A DNA stretch of 64,000 nucleotides from CAWDPQ01 sp049642465 (lineage in GTDB: Bacteria; Acidobacteriota; Vicinamibacteria; Vicinamibacterales; 2-12-FULL-66-21): contig JBAROV010000219.1 in assembly GCA_049642465.1 (NCBI GenBank), positions 62,001-126,000 on the forward strand, given 5' to 3'. The translations under genes and the position numbers were made by a program. Position 1 is the stretch's first letter, and each line of letters opens with the position of its first letter. The notes under the pieces are model-generated. The model did no database searches and was not told the DNA's origin. It worked only from the letters and a program-made list of their open reading frames with translations. Positions 24,994-33,370 of the stretch are shown piece by piece.

Positions 24994-26580
24994 TTGCCAC
25001 CAAAAATCAAAGAACTCGGGAAGCAGCTTGCGATTTACGGCGCGGGCGACGTTGCGGTTTCAGCCGTCAATCTCCTGCTCCTTCCCATCTATGTCAGGTA
25101 TCTCAGCGAGCGCGACTACGGGATTCTCGGTCTGCTCGGCGCCGTAGAGGTCATTGCGAAAATCCTGTTCCGCTTGGGACTCGATGGGTCGTTCATGCGG
25201 TTCTTCTACGAGAGCGATGAGCCCGGCGCGCGACAACGGCTTGCGAGCACCATTTTCTATTTCCTCCTGACCGTGAATGGCATCCTCCTGTTTGCCAGCC
25301 TGCTTGCGTCCACCTGGCTGGCGCGGGTGGTGTTTGGCGATGCTTCTGCCGCGCTGCCGCTGCAACTCGTGCTCCTGAACACGTTCGCCATCGGGTTCAC
25401 CTTCTTCCCGTTCCACGTCCTGCGGATGGAACAGCGTTCAGCGGAATTCAGTCTTCTGGCGATCCTGAGATCTGTCGCGACTGTCGTCTTGCGGCTGATC
25501 CTTGTCGTTTCGGCGGGCCTGGGAGTGTTGGGTGTCGTGGTGGCCGATGTCGTCGTAACAGCCGGGCTGATCGTCGTACTGCTGAGGCGCTTCGCACCGC
25601 TCATCCGCACGGTGTTCGATTGGCACGTGTTACGGGAATCGCTGGCATTCGGCTTCCCGCGAGTACCTCATGCGGCGGCACAGCAGATCATGGCGGTTGG
25701 AGACAAGTTCATTCTCGCGGCCTTCCGCCCGATCGCCGAAGTTGGTGTGTATTCGATGGGAGTCAGCTTCGGGCTGACGCAGAAGCTGTTTCTCAGCGCC
25801 TTCGAATACGCTTGGGCACCCTTCTACTACTCCGCTTCCCGCGAACCCGGCGCGCCGGTGCTCTTTGCCAGGGTCACGACCTACGGCGTCGCGGCGTTGG
25901 GGCTATTGACTGCCGGCCTCTCCGCAATCGCGCGAGATCTGCTCGACTTGATGACGCGTGGTGTATTCGTCGAGGCGGCGCCAGTTGTGGCATGGACGGC
26001 CGTGGGAGTGTTTCTGCAGGGCGTCTACCTTCTCACGTCGATCGGCTTGAACATCACCAAGCGTACGGCCTACTACCCTGCCTCGACGATCGCAGCCGCG
26101 GCGGCAAACATTGGCCTCAACTATGCGCTCATTCCCCGATACGGCATGCTTGGCGCGGCGTGGGCGAACGCAGCGGCTTATGGGGTGCAAGCCGGACTTG
26201 CCTACTCGTTCTCGCAAAGGGTCTACCCGGTGCGATACGAGCGTGGACGATTGACCCGAGTCTGTGTCGCGTCCGTGCTGGCCTTCGCCGCTGGCATCGC
26301 GGTACCCTCGTTGCCCCCTCTCGCCGGCGTGCTGATCCGCGGCATGGTCGTAATGGGCGTTTTCACGGGACTGCTTTGGGTGTCCGGCTTCTTCAAGCGT
26401 GACGAACTGCGGGTCCTGTCACGCCTTCGGCCCAAACGGACACCCCTCGCGCCGACTTCTGACGTCACGGAACTCGCCGGGGAGATCGTCGCGACGGATC
26501 TCCCGGAGGTGGATTTGGAAGTCCGCGAATCCGATAGCCATGCGCAGGTGCATTCAGTGAAGACGACGTTCGAACGATGA
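24994..26580 (+). CDS. Wzx-like polysaccharide flippase (MATE/MOP superfamily)
   Basis: A 528-residue membrane protein starting at TTG 24994. About 12-14 hydrophobic segments are spread over residues 10-470, with the polysaccharide transporter opening QLAIYGAGDVAVSAVNLLLLPIYVRYLSERDYG split across the first two spans. Residues after 480 form a hydrophilic acidic tail. Family members flip undecaprenyl-linked repeat units to the periplasm. It is the only flippase seen in the locus, so it probably serves the main glycan. It overlaps the next gene by 4 bp. Confidence 0.87.
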   Translation: MPPKIKELGKQLAIYGAGDVAVSAVNLLLLPIYVRYLSERDYGILGLLGAVEVIAKILFRLGLDGSFMRFFYESDEPGARQRLASTIFYFLLTVNGILLFASLLASTWLARVVFGDASAALPLQLVLLNTFAIGFTFFPFHVLRMEQRSAEFSLLAILRSVATVVLRLILVVSAGLGVLGVVVADVVVTAGLIVVLLRRFAPLIRTVFDWHVLRESLAFGFPRVPHAAAQQIMAVGDKFILAAFRPIAEVGVYSMGVSFGLTQKLFLSAFEYAWAPFYYSASREPGAPVLFARVTTYGVAALGLLTAGLSAIARDLLDLMTRGVFVEAAPVVAWTAVGVFLQGVYLLTSIGLNITKRTAYYPASTIAAAAANIGLNYALIPRYGMLGAAWANAAAYGVQAGLAYSFSQRVYPVRYERGRLTRVCVASVLAFAAGIAVPSLPPLAGVLIRGMVVMGVFTGLLWVSGFFKRDELRVLSRLRPKRTPLAPTSDVTELAGEIVATDLPEVDLEVRESDSHAQVHSVKTTFER

Positions 26581-27929
26581 CACTGGATGCTCGCTGGCTC
26601 GAGCGCCACGTGGGGTTGGCAATCGCGACGGTCGCGTGTCTATTTTCGGCAGCGTATCTCACGAGCCTCGTGGTCTTTCCAAAGCCCGGCGGACGGGTCG
26701 TGGTCGGAGATGCGCTGCATCATTACGTCCAGCTTCGCTCCGCCGTCTTCGACCGCGACTTGCATTTCAGGAACGAATACATCCGGATGTACGGTCTTCG
26801 CGGTGATGAACCTGGAACCGAATGGGTGTATGAGCGCACGGCGACGGGGCACGTGCGCAACCTCATGCCCGTCGGGCCGGCGATCGTCTGGGCGCCGGCA
26901 TTTCTCCTGGTGACGGCGTTGACCTCGCTCGGGCACCTCATCGGGTCGGATTACCCAGTAGACGGCTACGGCCGGGTTTTCCAGGCAACGGCCGCCGTCA
27001 GCGGCATCGCTGCTGCCGCATCGGGGATCTGGTTGTCGTTTCTCGCCGCGGGCGAACTATTCGGTCGTCGTTCTGCTGCGTGGAGTGCGATTGTCCTGTG
27101 GCTCTCCTCGAGCGCCGTCTATTACTCCGCAATCTCGCCGGCGTACTCGCACAGTGCCTCGCTGCTGACGGGCGGACTTTTCTGGTACGCATTCGTTCGG
27201 ACGAGAGACCAGGTGACGGTGAGACGCTTCGCTCTCTTGGGCGCTCTGGCTGGTGCGGCAGCACTCATGCGCTGGCAGGACGCGATTCTGCTCGCGATAC
27301 CGGCCGTTAATCTGATTTGGAACCTGCGGCGCTCAGTGGGCATCGGCCGGACGATCACGCTTGGGTTGGTGACCGCGATCTCGGCTCTGTTGGCCTTCAC
27401 ACCTCAAATGCTCGTGTGGCAGACGCTTTACGGGCAGCCGTTCGCAATCCCGCAGGGCGAAAGCTTCATGCGGTGGGAGCAGCCGGCGCTGGTGGCCGTC
27501 TTGTTTTCCGATTGGCACGGCCTCTTCACGTGGACGCCGGTCGTCGCGATGGCGGTGCTCGGCCTTCCCTTCGTCTGGAAACGAGACCGTCTGGTGTGCC
27601 TGACGTCTGTCGTATTCGTTCTTCTCTCGTGGTACGTCAACGCGGCGGCGGCGGATTGGTGGGCTGGCGAGGCATTTGGCGCGCGGCGCTTCATCAGCTG
27701 CCTGCCCGTGTTCGTGCTCGGGCTCAGTGCGTTAATCGACCGCTGGTCACCATCAGTGCGAACGCTGGCCTTTTGCGGCACCCTCGTCATCGCTCATACG
27801 TTTCTGCTCCTCCTGCAATACCAGCTTTTCATGCACGGACTACGTGACGGCGTGCCCTATCCAAGGGGGGCCTACGGTCTCTGGCTCGCGCGGTTTGTCG
27901 TCCCGTTCAAGCTGCTGACGTCGTGGTGA
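26577..27929 (+). CDS. Multi-span membrane protein, GT-C-like
   Basis: A 450-residue protein with about 11 hydrophobic segments. The first periplasmic loop has GDALHHYVQLRSAV with an acidic residue, comparable to GT39-type enzymes, and a long WxxGEAFGARRFISCLP segment occurs near the end. I do not recognise a closer family. Position between the flippase and another GT39-like gene, with start and stop overlaps on both sides, supports a role as a lipid-linked-sugar glycosyltransferase. A polymerase (Wzy-like) role is an alternative because no other Wzy candidate stands out. Confidence 0.6.
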   Translation: MTLDARWLERHVGLAIATVACLFSAAYLTSLVVFPKPGGRVVVGDALHHYVQLRSAVFDRDLHFRNEYIRMYGLRGDEPGTEWVYERTATGHVRNLMPVGPAIVWAPAFLLVTALTSLGHLIGSDYPVDGYGRVFQATAAVSGIAAAASGIWLSFLAAGELFGRRSAAWSAIVLWLSSSAVYYSAISPAYSHSASLLTGGLFWYAFVRTRDQVTVRRFALLGALAGAAALMRWQDAILLAIPAVNLIWNLRRSVGIGRTITLGLVTAISALLAFTPQMLVWQTLYGQPFAIPQGESFMRWEQPALVAVLFSDWHGLFTWTPVVAMAVLGLPFVWKRDRLVCLTSVVFVLLSWYVNAAAADWWAGEAFGARRFISCLPVFVLGLSALIDRWSPSVRTLAFCGTLVIAHTFLLLLQYQLFMHGLRDGVPYPRGAYGLWLARFVVPFKLLTSW

Positions 27930-29701
27930 TGCGAGCCGTGACGTCGCTCCGGCCTGCTGCCATCCTGCTGGCCGTTTGCCTGCTCGCCATGGGGCTTCGC
28001 ACGTTGGGAATCAGTTACGGGCTGCCGGCGATCTATAACCCTGACGAAACCCCGATTCTCAACCGCGCGTTGACATTCGCGAAGGGCGATCCGAACCCGC
28101 ACAATTTCGTTTACCCGTCGCTGTACTTCTACCTGCTCTTCGCGTGGGAGGGGGCGTTCTTCGTGGCCGGCCGGCTGTTGGGGATCTTCGATTCGCTGGC
28201 GGCGTTTCAGCGTCAGTTCTTCACCGATCCGTCGGCGCACTTTCTCGCCGGGCGGGCGTTCTCTGTTCTCTGCGGAACGTTGACGATCGTCGCGCTCTAC
28301 TGGTTCGGCCGCCGCTTGTACGACAAGCCTACTGGACTTGCCGCAGCGGCGTTCCTGGCAGTCGCACCGATCGCCGTCCGCGATGCGCATTACGTCAAGC
28401 TCGACGTGCCGGTCACGTTGTTCGTCGTTCTCGCCCATGCTGCTTTGGCCAGGATCGTGACCGATCCGGCGGCGGCGGCTCGGCAGTCCTGCTGGTTGAC
28501 CGCGGGGTTGCTGTCCGGGCTTGCCGTCTCGACGCAGTACTACGCCGTTTTTCTCGCGTTCTCGATCGTCGCCGTCACGATTGCGGATGTTCAGCGCTCG
28601 CGACAGCTACAGGCATCAGTGAAACTATTCCTGTGGTGCGTGGCCGGTGCCGTCGCGGGATTCCTGGCCGGTACGCCGTTTCTCCTCGTCGATCTGCAAA
28701 AGGCTCTTGCCGACATCGCTCACGTCCGAGAGGTGGATGTCGATCGCGCGGTCGCGGGAGGGATGTTTTCAGCGACAGGCGCGTATCTGAGGATTCTGCT
28801 CCTCGACGCGGTCGGCTGGCCCGTGTGGCTGGCGGCGGTCGCTGGCGCGATCTGGGCGCTCCTCTCCGATTGGCGGCGCGGCCTCCTGCTCGTCAGCTTC
28901 TTCGTCCCGTTTTTTGCGTTTGTCGCGAACACCGTTCCGATGAGCCGGTACCTGAACGTCGTCCTGCCACTGATTGCACTGAGTGCCGGGGCGGCGATGA
29001 TCAAGTTGTCCCGGCTCTCAGCCCGGCACATGACAATCATTCCCATGGGCCTCTCATTTCGCCACTCGACAGCCATCGCTGTTGCGCTTGTTATTGCCGC
29101 GATGATACCGGGGCTTTTGAGCAGTATCCGGATCAGCCTTTTCATCCGTGAGGCAGACACCCGGACGCTCGCCCGAGAATTCCTGGAGAATCGGCTACAC
29201 CCGGGCGACGCCGTACTGATCCAACCCTACAGTGCACCGCTGCGACCGTCGCGTGATGCCTTGCTCGAGGCACTCCGTCAGAACCTTGGATCGGAGTCGC
29301 GGGCCTCAGCGAAATATCAGCACATGCTCGCGCTCGATCCGTATCCAGAACCTTCGTACCGGCTGATCTATCTGGGCGACGATGACGGTCTGGATGTGGA
29401 CAAGCTGTTTGTTTCACCGCAAGAGTTTTCAGACGGCGAGGGTCTCGGCAAGCTCCGCCGTCTGGGGATCCAATACGTCGTCCTCAAGCAGTCAAATACA
29501 CCCAACCCGTCGTTGAGCGGGCTCGAAAGGGCTCTGACTCGCGAAGGACAGCGCATTGCGGTGTTCACGCCGTATCGGCCGAACGCTGCGCCGGAGGAAC
29601 GCGCCGCCATTCCACCCTTCATGCACAATACTGCTGCCCGATTGCACCCGGCGCTCGAGCGTCCGGGCCCAATCGTCGAGATCTGGATGATCACCCACTG
29701 A
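27929..29701 (+). CDS. GT39/PMT-like integral membrane glycosyltransferase
   Basis: A 590-residue membrane protein. The ATG at 27929 overlaps the previous TGA; GTG codons 6 and 3 bp upstream are possible too. After the first span comes YGLPAIYNPDETPILNRAL, with the paired acidic residues typical of the PMT/ArnT donor site. About ten spans follow, and residues from about 410 on are soluble (LFIREADTRTLAREFLE onward). It should use a polyprenyl-phosphate sugar on the periplasmic side. A 131-bp gap follows, the longest within this part of the locus. Confidence 0.82.
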   Translation: MRAVTSLRPAAILLAVCLLAMGLRTLGISYGLPAIYNPDETPILNRALTFAKGDPNPHNFVYPSLYFYLLFAWEGAFFVAGRLLGIFDSLAAFQRQFFTDPSAHFLAGRAFSVLCGTLTIVALYWFGRRLYDKPTGLAAAAFLAVAPIAVRDAHYVKLDVPVTLFVVLAHAALARIVTDPAAAARQSCWLTAGLLSGLAVSTQYYAVFLAFSIVAVTIADVQRSRQLQASVKLFLWCVAGAVAGFLAGTPFLLVDLQKALADIAHVREVDVDRAVAGGMFSATGAYLRILLLDAVGWPVWLAAVAGAIWALLSDWRRGLLLVSFFVPFFAFVANTVPMSRYLNVVLPLIALSAGAAMIKLSRLSARHMTIIPMGLSFRHSTAIAVALVIAAMIPGLLSSIRISLFIREADTRTLAREFLENRLHPGDAVLIQPYSAPLRPSRDALLEALRQNLGSESRASAKYQHMLALDPYPEPSYRLIYLGDDDGLDVDKLFVSPQEFSDGEGLGKLRRLGIQYVVLKQSNTPNPSLSGLERALTREGQRIAVFTPYRPNAAPEERAAIPPFMHNTAARLHPALERPGPIVEIWMITH

Positions 29702-29734
29702 GGGAGCCCTGTGGCTTTGGCGTGGATGGGGCGA

Positions 29735-29740
29735 TACAAT
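29735..29740 (+). promoter_or_regulatory. Possible -10 box in the 131-bp gap before the radical SAM pair
   Basis: TACAAT (5 of 6) lies 92 nt before the ATG at 29833. No strong -35 is visible 16-18 bp upstream. The gap 29702-29832 holds nothing else I can identify; a promoter for the radical SAM pair is the simplest reading. Confidence 0.3.
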
Positions 29741-29832
29741 GGATCGGATCTGAAGAGTTCCACTGTTCCACCCTCGTCAGACGGTCCGACTCGAGCCCGG
29801 CCGCGACAAGCGGCGGACGCTGCTAACAACTG

Positions 29833-31071
29833 ATGCCGCTTGCCCGAAAACTCCGCGAGTCAATCGCGACACGTGCGCGTGCCTTACCGGCGGCGCGCCA
29901 CGCGTGGGCGCGCTATCGCCGCCACCGCTACGAGCAGCGCATCCAGCGTTTTTTGAGCGAGAAGTCCGGCCGTGCCGACCGCCTTCCCATGGGTGCCGTC
30001 TATGAGGCGACGATGCGGTGCAACCTGCACTGCGAGTTCTGCTATGTGGGCGATCTGCTGAACATTGAGGGGGAATGGCGTCAGGAACTGACGCTGGACA
30101 CGCTCGCGACAGCGTTCCCGGATCGCGCGGGTTTCCAGATCAGCCTGACGGGCGGAGAGATCTTCATGCGCAAGGACATCATGTCCGTCCTGAATCTCTT
30201 CCGCGAAAAGGGATACGCGTGCGGCTATCTCACCACAAACGGAACGATCATCAACGAGGAACGGGCGAATGCCCTCGCGGACCTGGCGGCGGCGGGATTC
30301 CTGAAGCACATCAGCGTGTCCGTGGATGGCCCTGGCGAACTGCACGATGCGGCGCGGGGGCTGAAAGGCACCTTCGAACGCACATGCGCGGGACTGAGAC
30401 GCCTCCAGGAGGCGGCGCGTCGAAAACAGGCGCCCCTTCGGGTCAGCATCAACACGACGGTGGCGCATGAGAGTCTCGCCGCCCTCGATCAAATGGTTGA
30501 GGTCGCGGAGGAGCTCGGCGTGGACGCGATCGGCTTGAACCACCTGATGTACAGCACACCCGAGGAGGTAGCCGAAACCGTTCGCCTGATTGGCGCACCC
30601 GACGCCTCGGTGATCGCCACCTACGTGACGTCCGATCCCGGATTGGATATCGAAGTCGTGCGAACCAAAGTCGCGGCGCTCCAGGAAAAGTGCCGACAAA
30701 AGAACGTGCTCTTCGATTACCGACCGAAGGTCCACGCTCAGCTCATCGAGAACTACTACACTCCCGGATCGAAGCTTGAAGGACGTTGCCTCTATCCGTT
30801 CCTTCACGCACGAGTGTCGTTTTCGGGGAAGGTCTATTTCTGCCCGTTCATCCGGGTCGAAGTCGGAGATCTCACGCGGTCGACGCTCGAAGAGGTGTGG
30901 AACAGCGAGAAATACGTCTCGATGCGGCGTTCGCTCGTGGAGAATGGCATTTTCCCGGTATGTCGGCGGTGCTGCAAGGTTGAACTCTCTGCCGAACCTG
31001 TCACCGAGCCGTTCGGCGCCGGTGTTGCCGCGCCAGCTCGCCGCGCAATTCCGCTGACGGTGGTTCGCTGA
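29833..31071 (+). CDS. Radical SAM/SPASM protein
   Basis: A 412-residue protein. The radical SAM motif CNLHCEFC stands at about 62-69, followed by ISLTGGEIFMRKDI (GGE motif) near 104. The C-terminal SPASM region has CLYPFLHARVSFSGKVYFCPF, then VGDLTRSTLEEVWNSEKY and CRRCCKVE, giving enough cysteines for auxiliary clusters. SPASM enzymes modify peptides, proteins or carbohydrates. A basic N-terminal helix precedes the catalytic domain. The next gene, a B12-type radical SAM enzyme, begins on the following base, so the two are very likely made together. Confidence 0.87.
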   Translation: MPLARKLRESIATRARALPAARHAWARYRRHRYEQRIQRFLSEKSGRADRLPMGAVYEATMRCNLHCEFCYVGDLLNIEGEWRQELTLDTLATAFPDRAGFQISLTGGEIFMRKDIMSVLNLFREKGYACGYLTTNGTIINEERANALADLAAAGFLKHISVSVDGPGELHDAARGLKGTFERTCAGLRRLQEAARRKQAPLRVSINTTVAHESLAALDQMVEVAEELGVDAIGLNHLMYSTPEEVAETVRLIGAPDASVIATYVTSDPGLDIEVVRTKVAALQEKCRQKNVLFDYRPKVHAQLIENYYTPGSKLEGRCLYPFLHARVSFSGKVYFCPFIRVEVGDLTRSTLEEVWNSEKYVSMRRSLVENGIFPVCRRCCKVELSAEPVTEPFGAGVAAPARRAIPLTVVR

Positions 31072-32574
31072 ATGCCCGCACTAGGTCAACGCACCCTGCT
31101 CATCAATCCACCGCTCATCAACGGCATTGCCTTCACCCGTCAAGGGCGCTGCCAGGAGCGCGAGGAAGTCCTCGGGACCACCAAGCCACCGTATACGCTC
31201 GCGCTGCTCGCCTCTTTGCTGCGCGATCGCGGGTTCGACGTTCGACTGATTGATGCGACGGCCAGTCGGCTCAGCGTCGATGAGGTGATCGCCAGGTTGG
31301 AGTCGGAGCAATTCTCGCCGACCTTGATTCTCTTTCCGAGCACCACTCCCACGCTCGACGCGGACGTCGCCGCAATCGGCCGGTTGAAGCGCCGATTCGA
31401 GGCACCGATGTTCTGTTTCGGACCGCACGCCTCAACGGTCCCGGCAGAATCCATGGCACGTGCAGCCGATGTGGACGGCATGTTCGTCGGCGAGCCAGAG
31501 GACGGCGTGCTGCAACTGGCGTCGCTTCCGTCGATTGACTCGGCCGGGGAGATCCCGGCGCTGACCTGGCGGCGGAACGGATGCGTGATGCCGCATCGCG
31601 CCCACGGCTCATTCAGCGGCTTCCTGGACATGCCCTTTCCGGCCTGGGATCTCCTGGATCTCAAGGGATACTCGCTGCCACTCGTCAATCGTCCGTACCT
31701 GATTGTCGAAACGAGCCGAGGTTGTCCGTACGCCTGCGACTTTTGCGTCGCGCCGATTCATCAGGGACACAAGTTCCGGGAGCGCAACGCCACCGTTCTG
31801 GTCAACGAGATCGAGCGCAGTTACCGTGAACTGGGCATCGAGTTCTTCTACCTCTGGGGCGACACTGTCACGCTGAACATCAAGTCGTTTACTGCGTTTT
31901 GCGACGAATTGATCGCCAGGAATCTGCCGATTCAGTGGTTCGGCAACGCACGCGCAGACAATCTGACGGATCCGGCTTTCGTCCAGAGGCTGAAACGCGC
32001 GGGGTGCTGGATGCTTGCCCTGGGCATCGAATCCGAATCGGACGAGGTGCGGAAGCACATGGTGAAGCGACTGGAGCGGCAGAAGATCCAGACCGCCTTC
32101 CGCAATATGCGCAGCGCCGGCATTCGATCCTTTGCGTTCTTCATCTTCGGCTATCCCGGAGAGACGCCGCGGACGATGGAGCTGACGACGGAGTACGCGA
32201 TCGAGCTGGATCCGGACTTCGCGAACTTCTATCCGGCCGTACCGTATCCCGGCACGTCCCTCCACGAGAAATGCGAGCGCGAAGGTCTGCTCGGCGCTGG
32301 CGCCGGCGACTGGTCGCGAATGGAGTACTCGTACTATTTGCTTCGCGGCAACGGGCTCGACGAACGGGTGGTCATGCAGGCCATCAACCGCGCGAAGCGG
32401 AAGTTCTTTCTGCGTCCCGGCTACATCCGTCGGCATCTCTGGGACGTGGCGCGGCTTGCGCTCACGAAGCAGGACATTGTGTGGCAGGTGTTTCGCCGTA
32501 CTGTCTTCGGCACGCGGGTCGTCGATGCCTCCGCGGCCTCGGGCGGTCTTCCTGACACTATCGCGCAGCCATGA
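31072..32574 (+). CDS. B12-binding radical SAM protein
   Basis: A 500-residue protein. Residues about 1-170 form a Rossmann-like cobalamin-binding domain (LINPPLING, YTLALLASLLRDRGFDVRLIDATA, LFPSTTPTLDAD). The radical SAM motif CPYACDFC follows at about 219-226, and WGDTVTLNIK with ALGIESESDEVRKHM continue the barrel. Enzymes of this class do difficult methylations or rearrangements, such as C-methylation of sugars or lipids. No His ligand motif (DxHxxG) is evident, which is common in this class. The 3-prime end overlaps a convergent GT2 gene by 17 bp. Confidence 0.87.
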   Translation: MPALGQRTLLINPPLINGIAFTRQGRCQEREEVLGTTKPPYTLALLASLLRDRGFDVRLIDATASRLSVDEVIARLESEQFSPTLILFPSTTPTLDADVAAIGRLKRRFEAPMFCFGPHASTVPAESMARAADVDGMFVGEPEDGVLQLASLPSIDSAGEIPALTWRRNGCVMPHRAHGSFSGFLDMPFPAWDLLDLKGYSLPLVNRPYLIVETSRGCPYACDFCVAPIHQGHKFRERNATVLVNEIERSYRELGIEFFYLWGDTVTLNIKSFTAFCDELIARNLPIQWFGNARADNLTDPAFVQRLKRAGCWMLALGIESESDEVRKHMVKRLERQKIQTAFRNMRSAGIRSFAFFIFGYPGETPRTMELTTEYAIELDPDFANFYPAVPYPGTSLHEKCEREGLLGAGAGDWSRMEYSYYLLRGNGLDERVVMQAINRAKRKFFLRPGYIRRHLWDVARLALTKQDIVWQVFRRTVFGTRVVDASAASGGLPDTIAQP

Positions 32575-33331
32575 GTTCTGCCGTCGAGAGCGCACGATAG
32601 GATTGACGGAGCGGAGGTTGCGAGCGCCGGAACCGGCGAAGGTCCCGCAGCTGGGTGAGGTATCCCGCCGCTTCTTTCAGATTCATCTTGCTTTCGCCCG
32701 CCGTGCGGCCCTGGAACACATAGGGGATTTCGAGAACGGACGCCGGCCGGCCGCGGACGAGCAGTTCGAGGCAGATTTTGAATCCACCCGCGGAAATCCG
32801 AACACCGCCGGCAAGTTCGCGCCGGATCAGAAAGTATCCGGACGTCGCGTCCCGAACGGGTGTCAAACCGCGGGCCATGAGGCAGGCGAGGCGCGACATC
32901 AGGAGACGACCCATCGGCCAGCCGCGGGTCCCGCCGCCGGGGACGTACCTGCTGCCAACGACGACATCTGCGTGCTCCTGCCGCATTGCCGCGAGCATCC
33001 GCGGAAGCAGGCCGGGAGGATGACTCATGTCGGCATCGATGACGCCGACAAATGGCGCCTGCGACGCGCGGAAGCCTTCGATCACCGCTGTGCCCAGTCC
33101 GAGTTTGCCCGCGCGATGAATGACGCGAATCCGATGTGTGGACGTCAGCATCTCGGCGAGCTCGCCGGTGCCATCAGGAGAATTGTCGTCAACGACAATC
33201 AACTCCGCATCGAGCCCTTCTTTCTGGTACGCGGCAAAGATGGCCGAGACCAGCTCCGGCAGTCGGTCGCGTTCGTTGTATGTCGGAACGACGATAGTGA
33301 GAGGCGGAACCGCGTCCGAACGCTCGATCAC
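32558..33331 (-). CDS. Polyprenol monophosphomannose synthase-like GT2 (DPM1 type)
   Basis: The only minus-strand gene in the 34-kb glycan locus. It encodes 257 residues from GTG 33331: VVPTYNERDRLPELV, VVDDNSPDGTGELAE, KLGLGTAVIEGF, the catalytic VIDADMSHPPGLLP near residue 98, VVVGSRYVPGGG and DATSGYFLIRREL. It should make a polyprenyl-phosphate hexose in the cytoplasm. Its start is only 14 bp from the start of the divergent GT39-like gene, so its promoter must lie inside that gene. The convergent tail overlaps the B12 radical SAM gene. Confidence 0.88.
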   Translation of the reverse strand: MIERSDAVPPLTIVVPTYNERDRLPELVSAIFAAYQKEGLDAELIVVDDNSPDGTGELAEMLTSTHRIRVIHRAGKLGLGTAVIEGFRASQAPFVGVIDADMSHPPGLLPRMLAAMRQEHADVVVGSRYVPGGGTRGWPMGRLLMSRLACLMARGLTPVRDATSGYFLIRRELAGGVRISAGGFKICLELLVRGRPASVLEIPYVFQGRTAGESKMNLKEAAGYLTQLRDLRRFRRSQPPLRQSYRALSTAELMAAR

Positions 33332-33340
33332 GCACCGTCC

Positions 33341-33370
33341 ATTCTATGGGTATGAGCACCCGCGTGTACA
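33341..33370 (-). promoter_or_regulatory. Possible promoter of the minus-strand GT2 gene, inside the divergent gene
   Basis: On the minus strand TGTACA (33365-33370) and TAGAAT (33341-33346) are 18 bp apart. The -10 ends 9 nt before the GTG start at 33331, so the transcript would have almost no leader. The elements overlap the first codons of the plus-strand gene. Confidence 0.4.
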
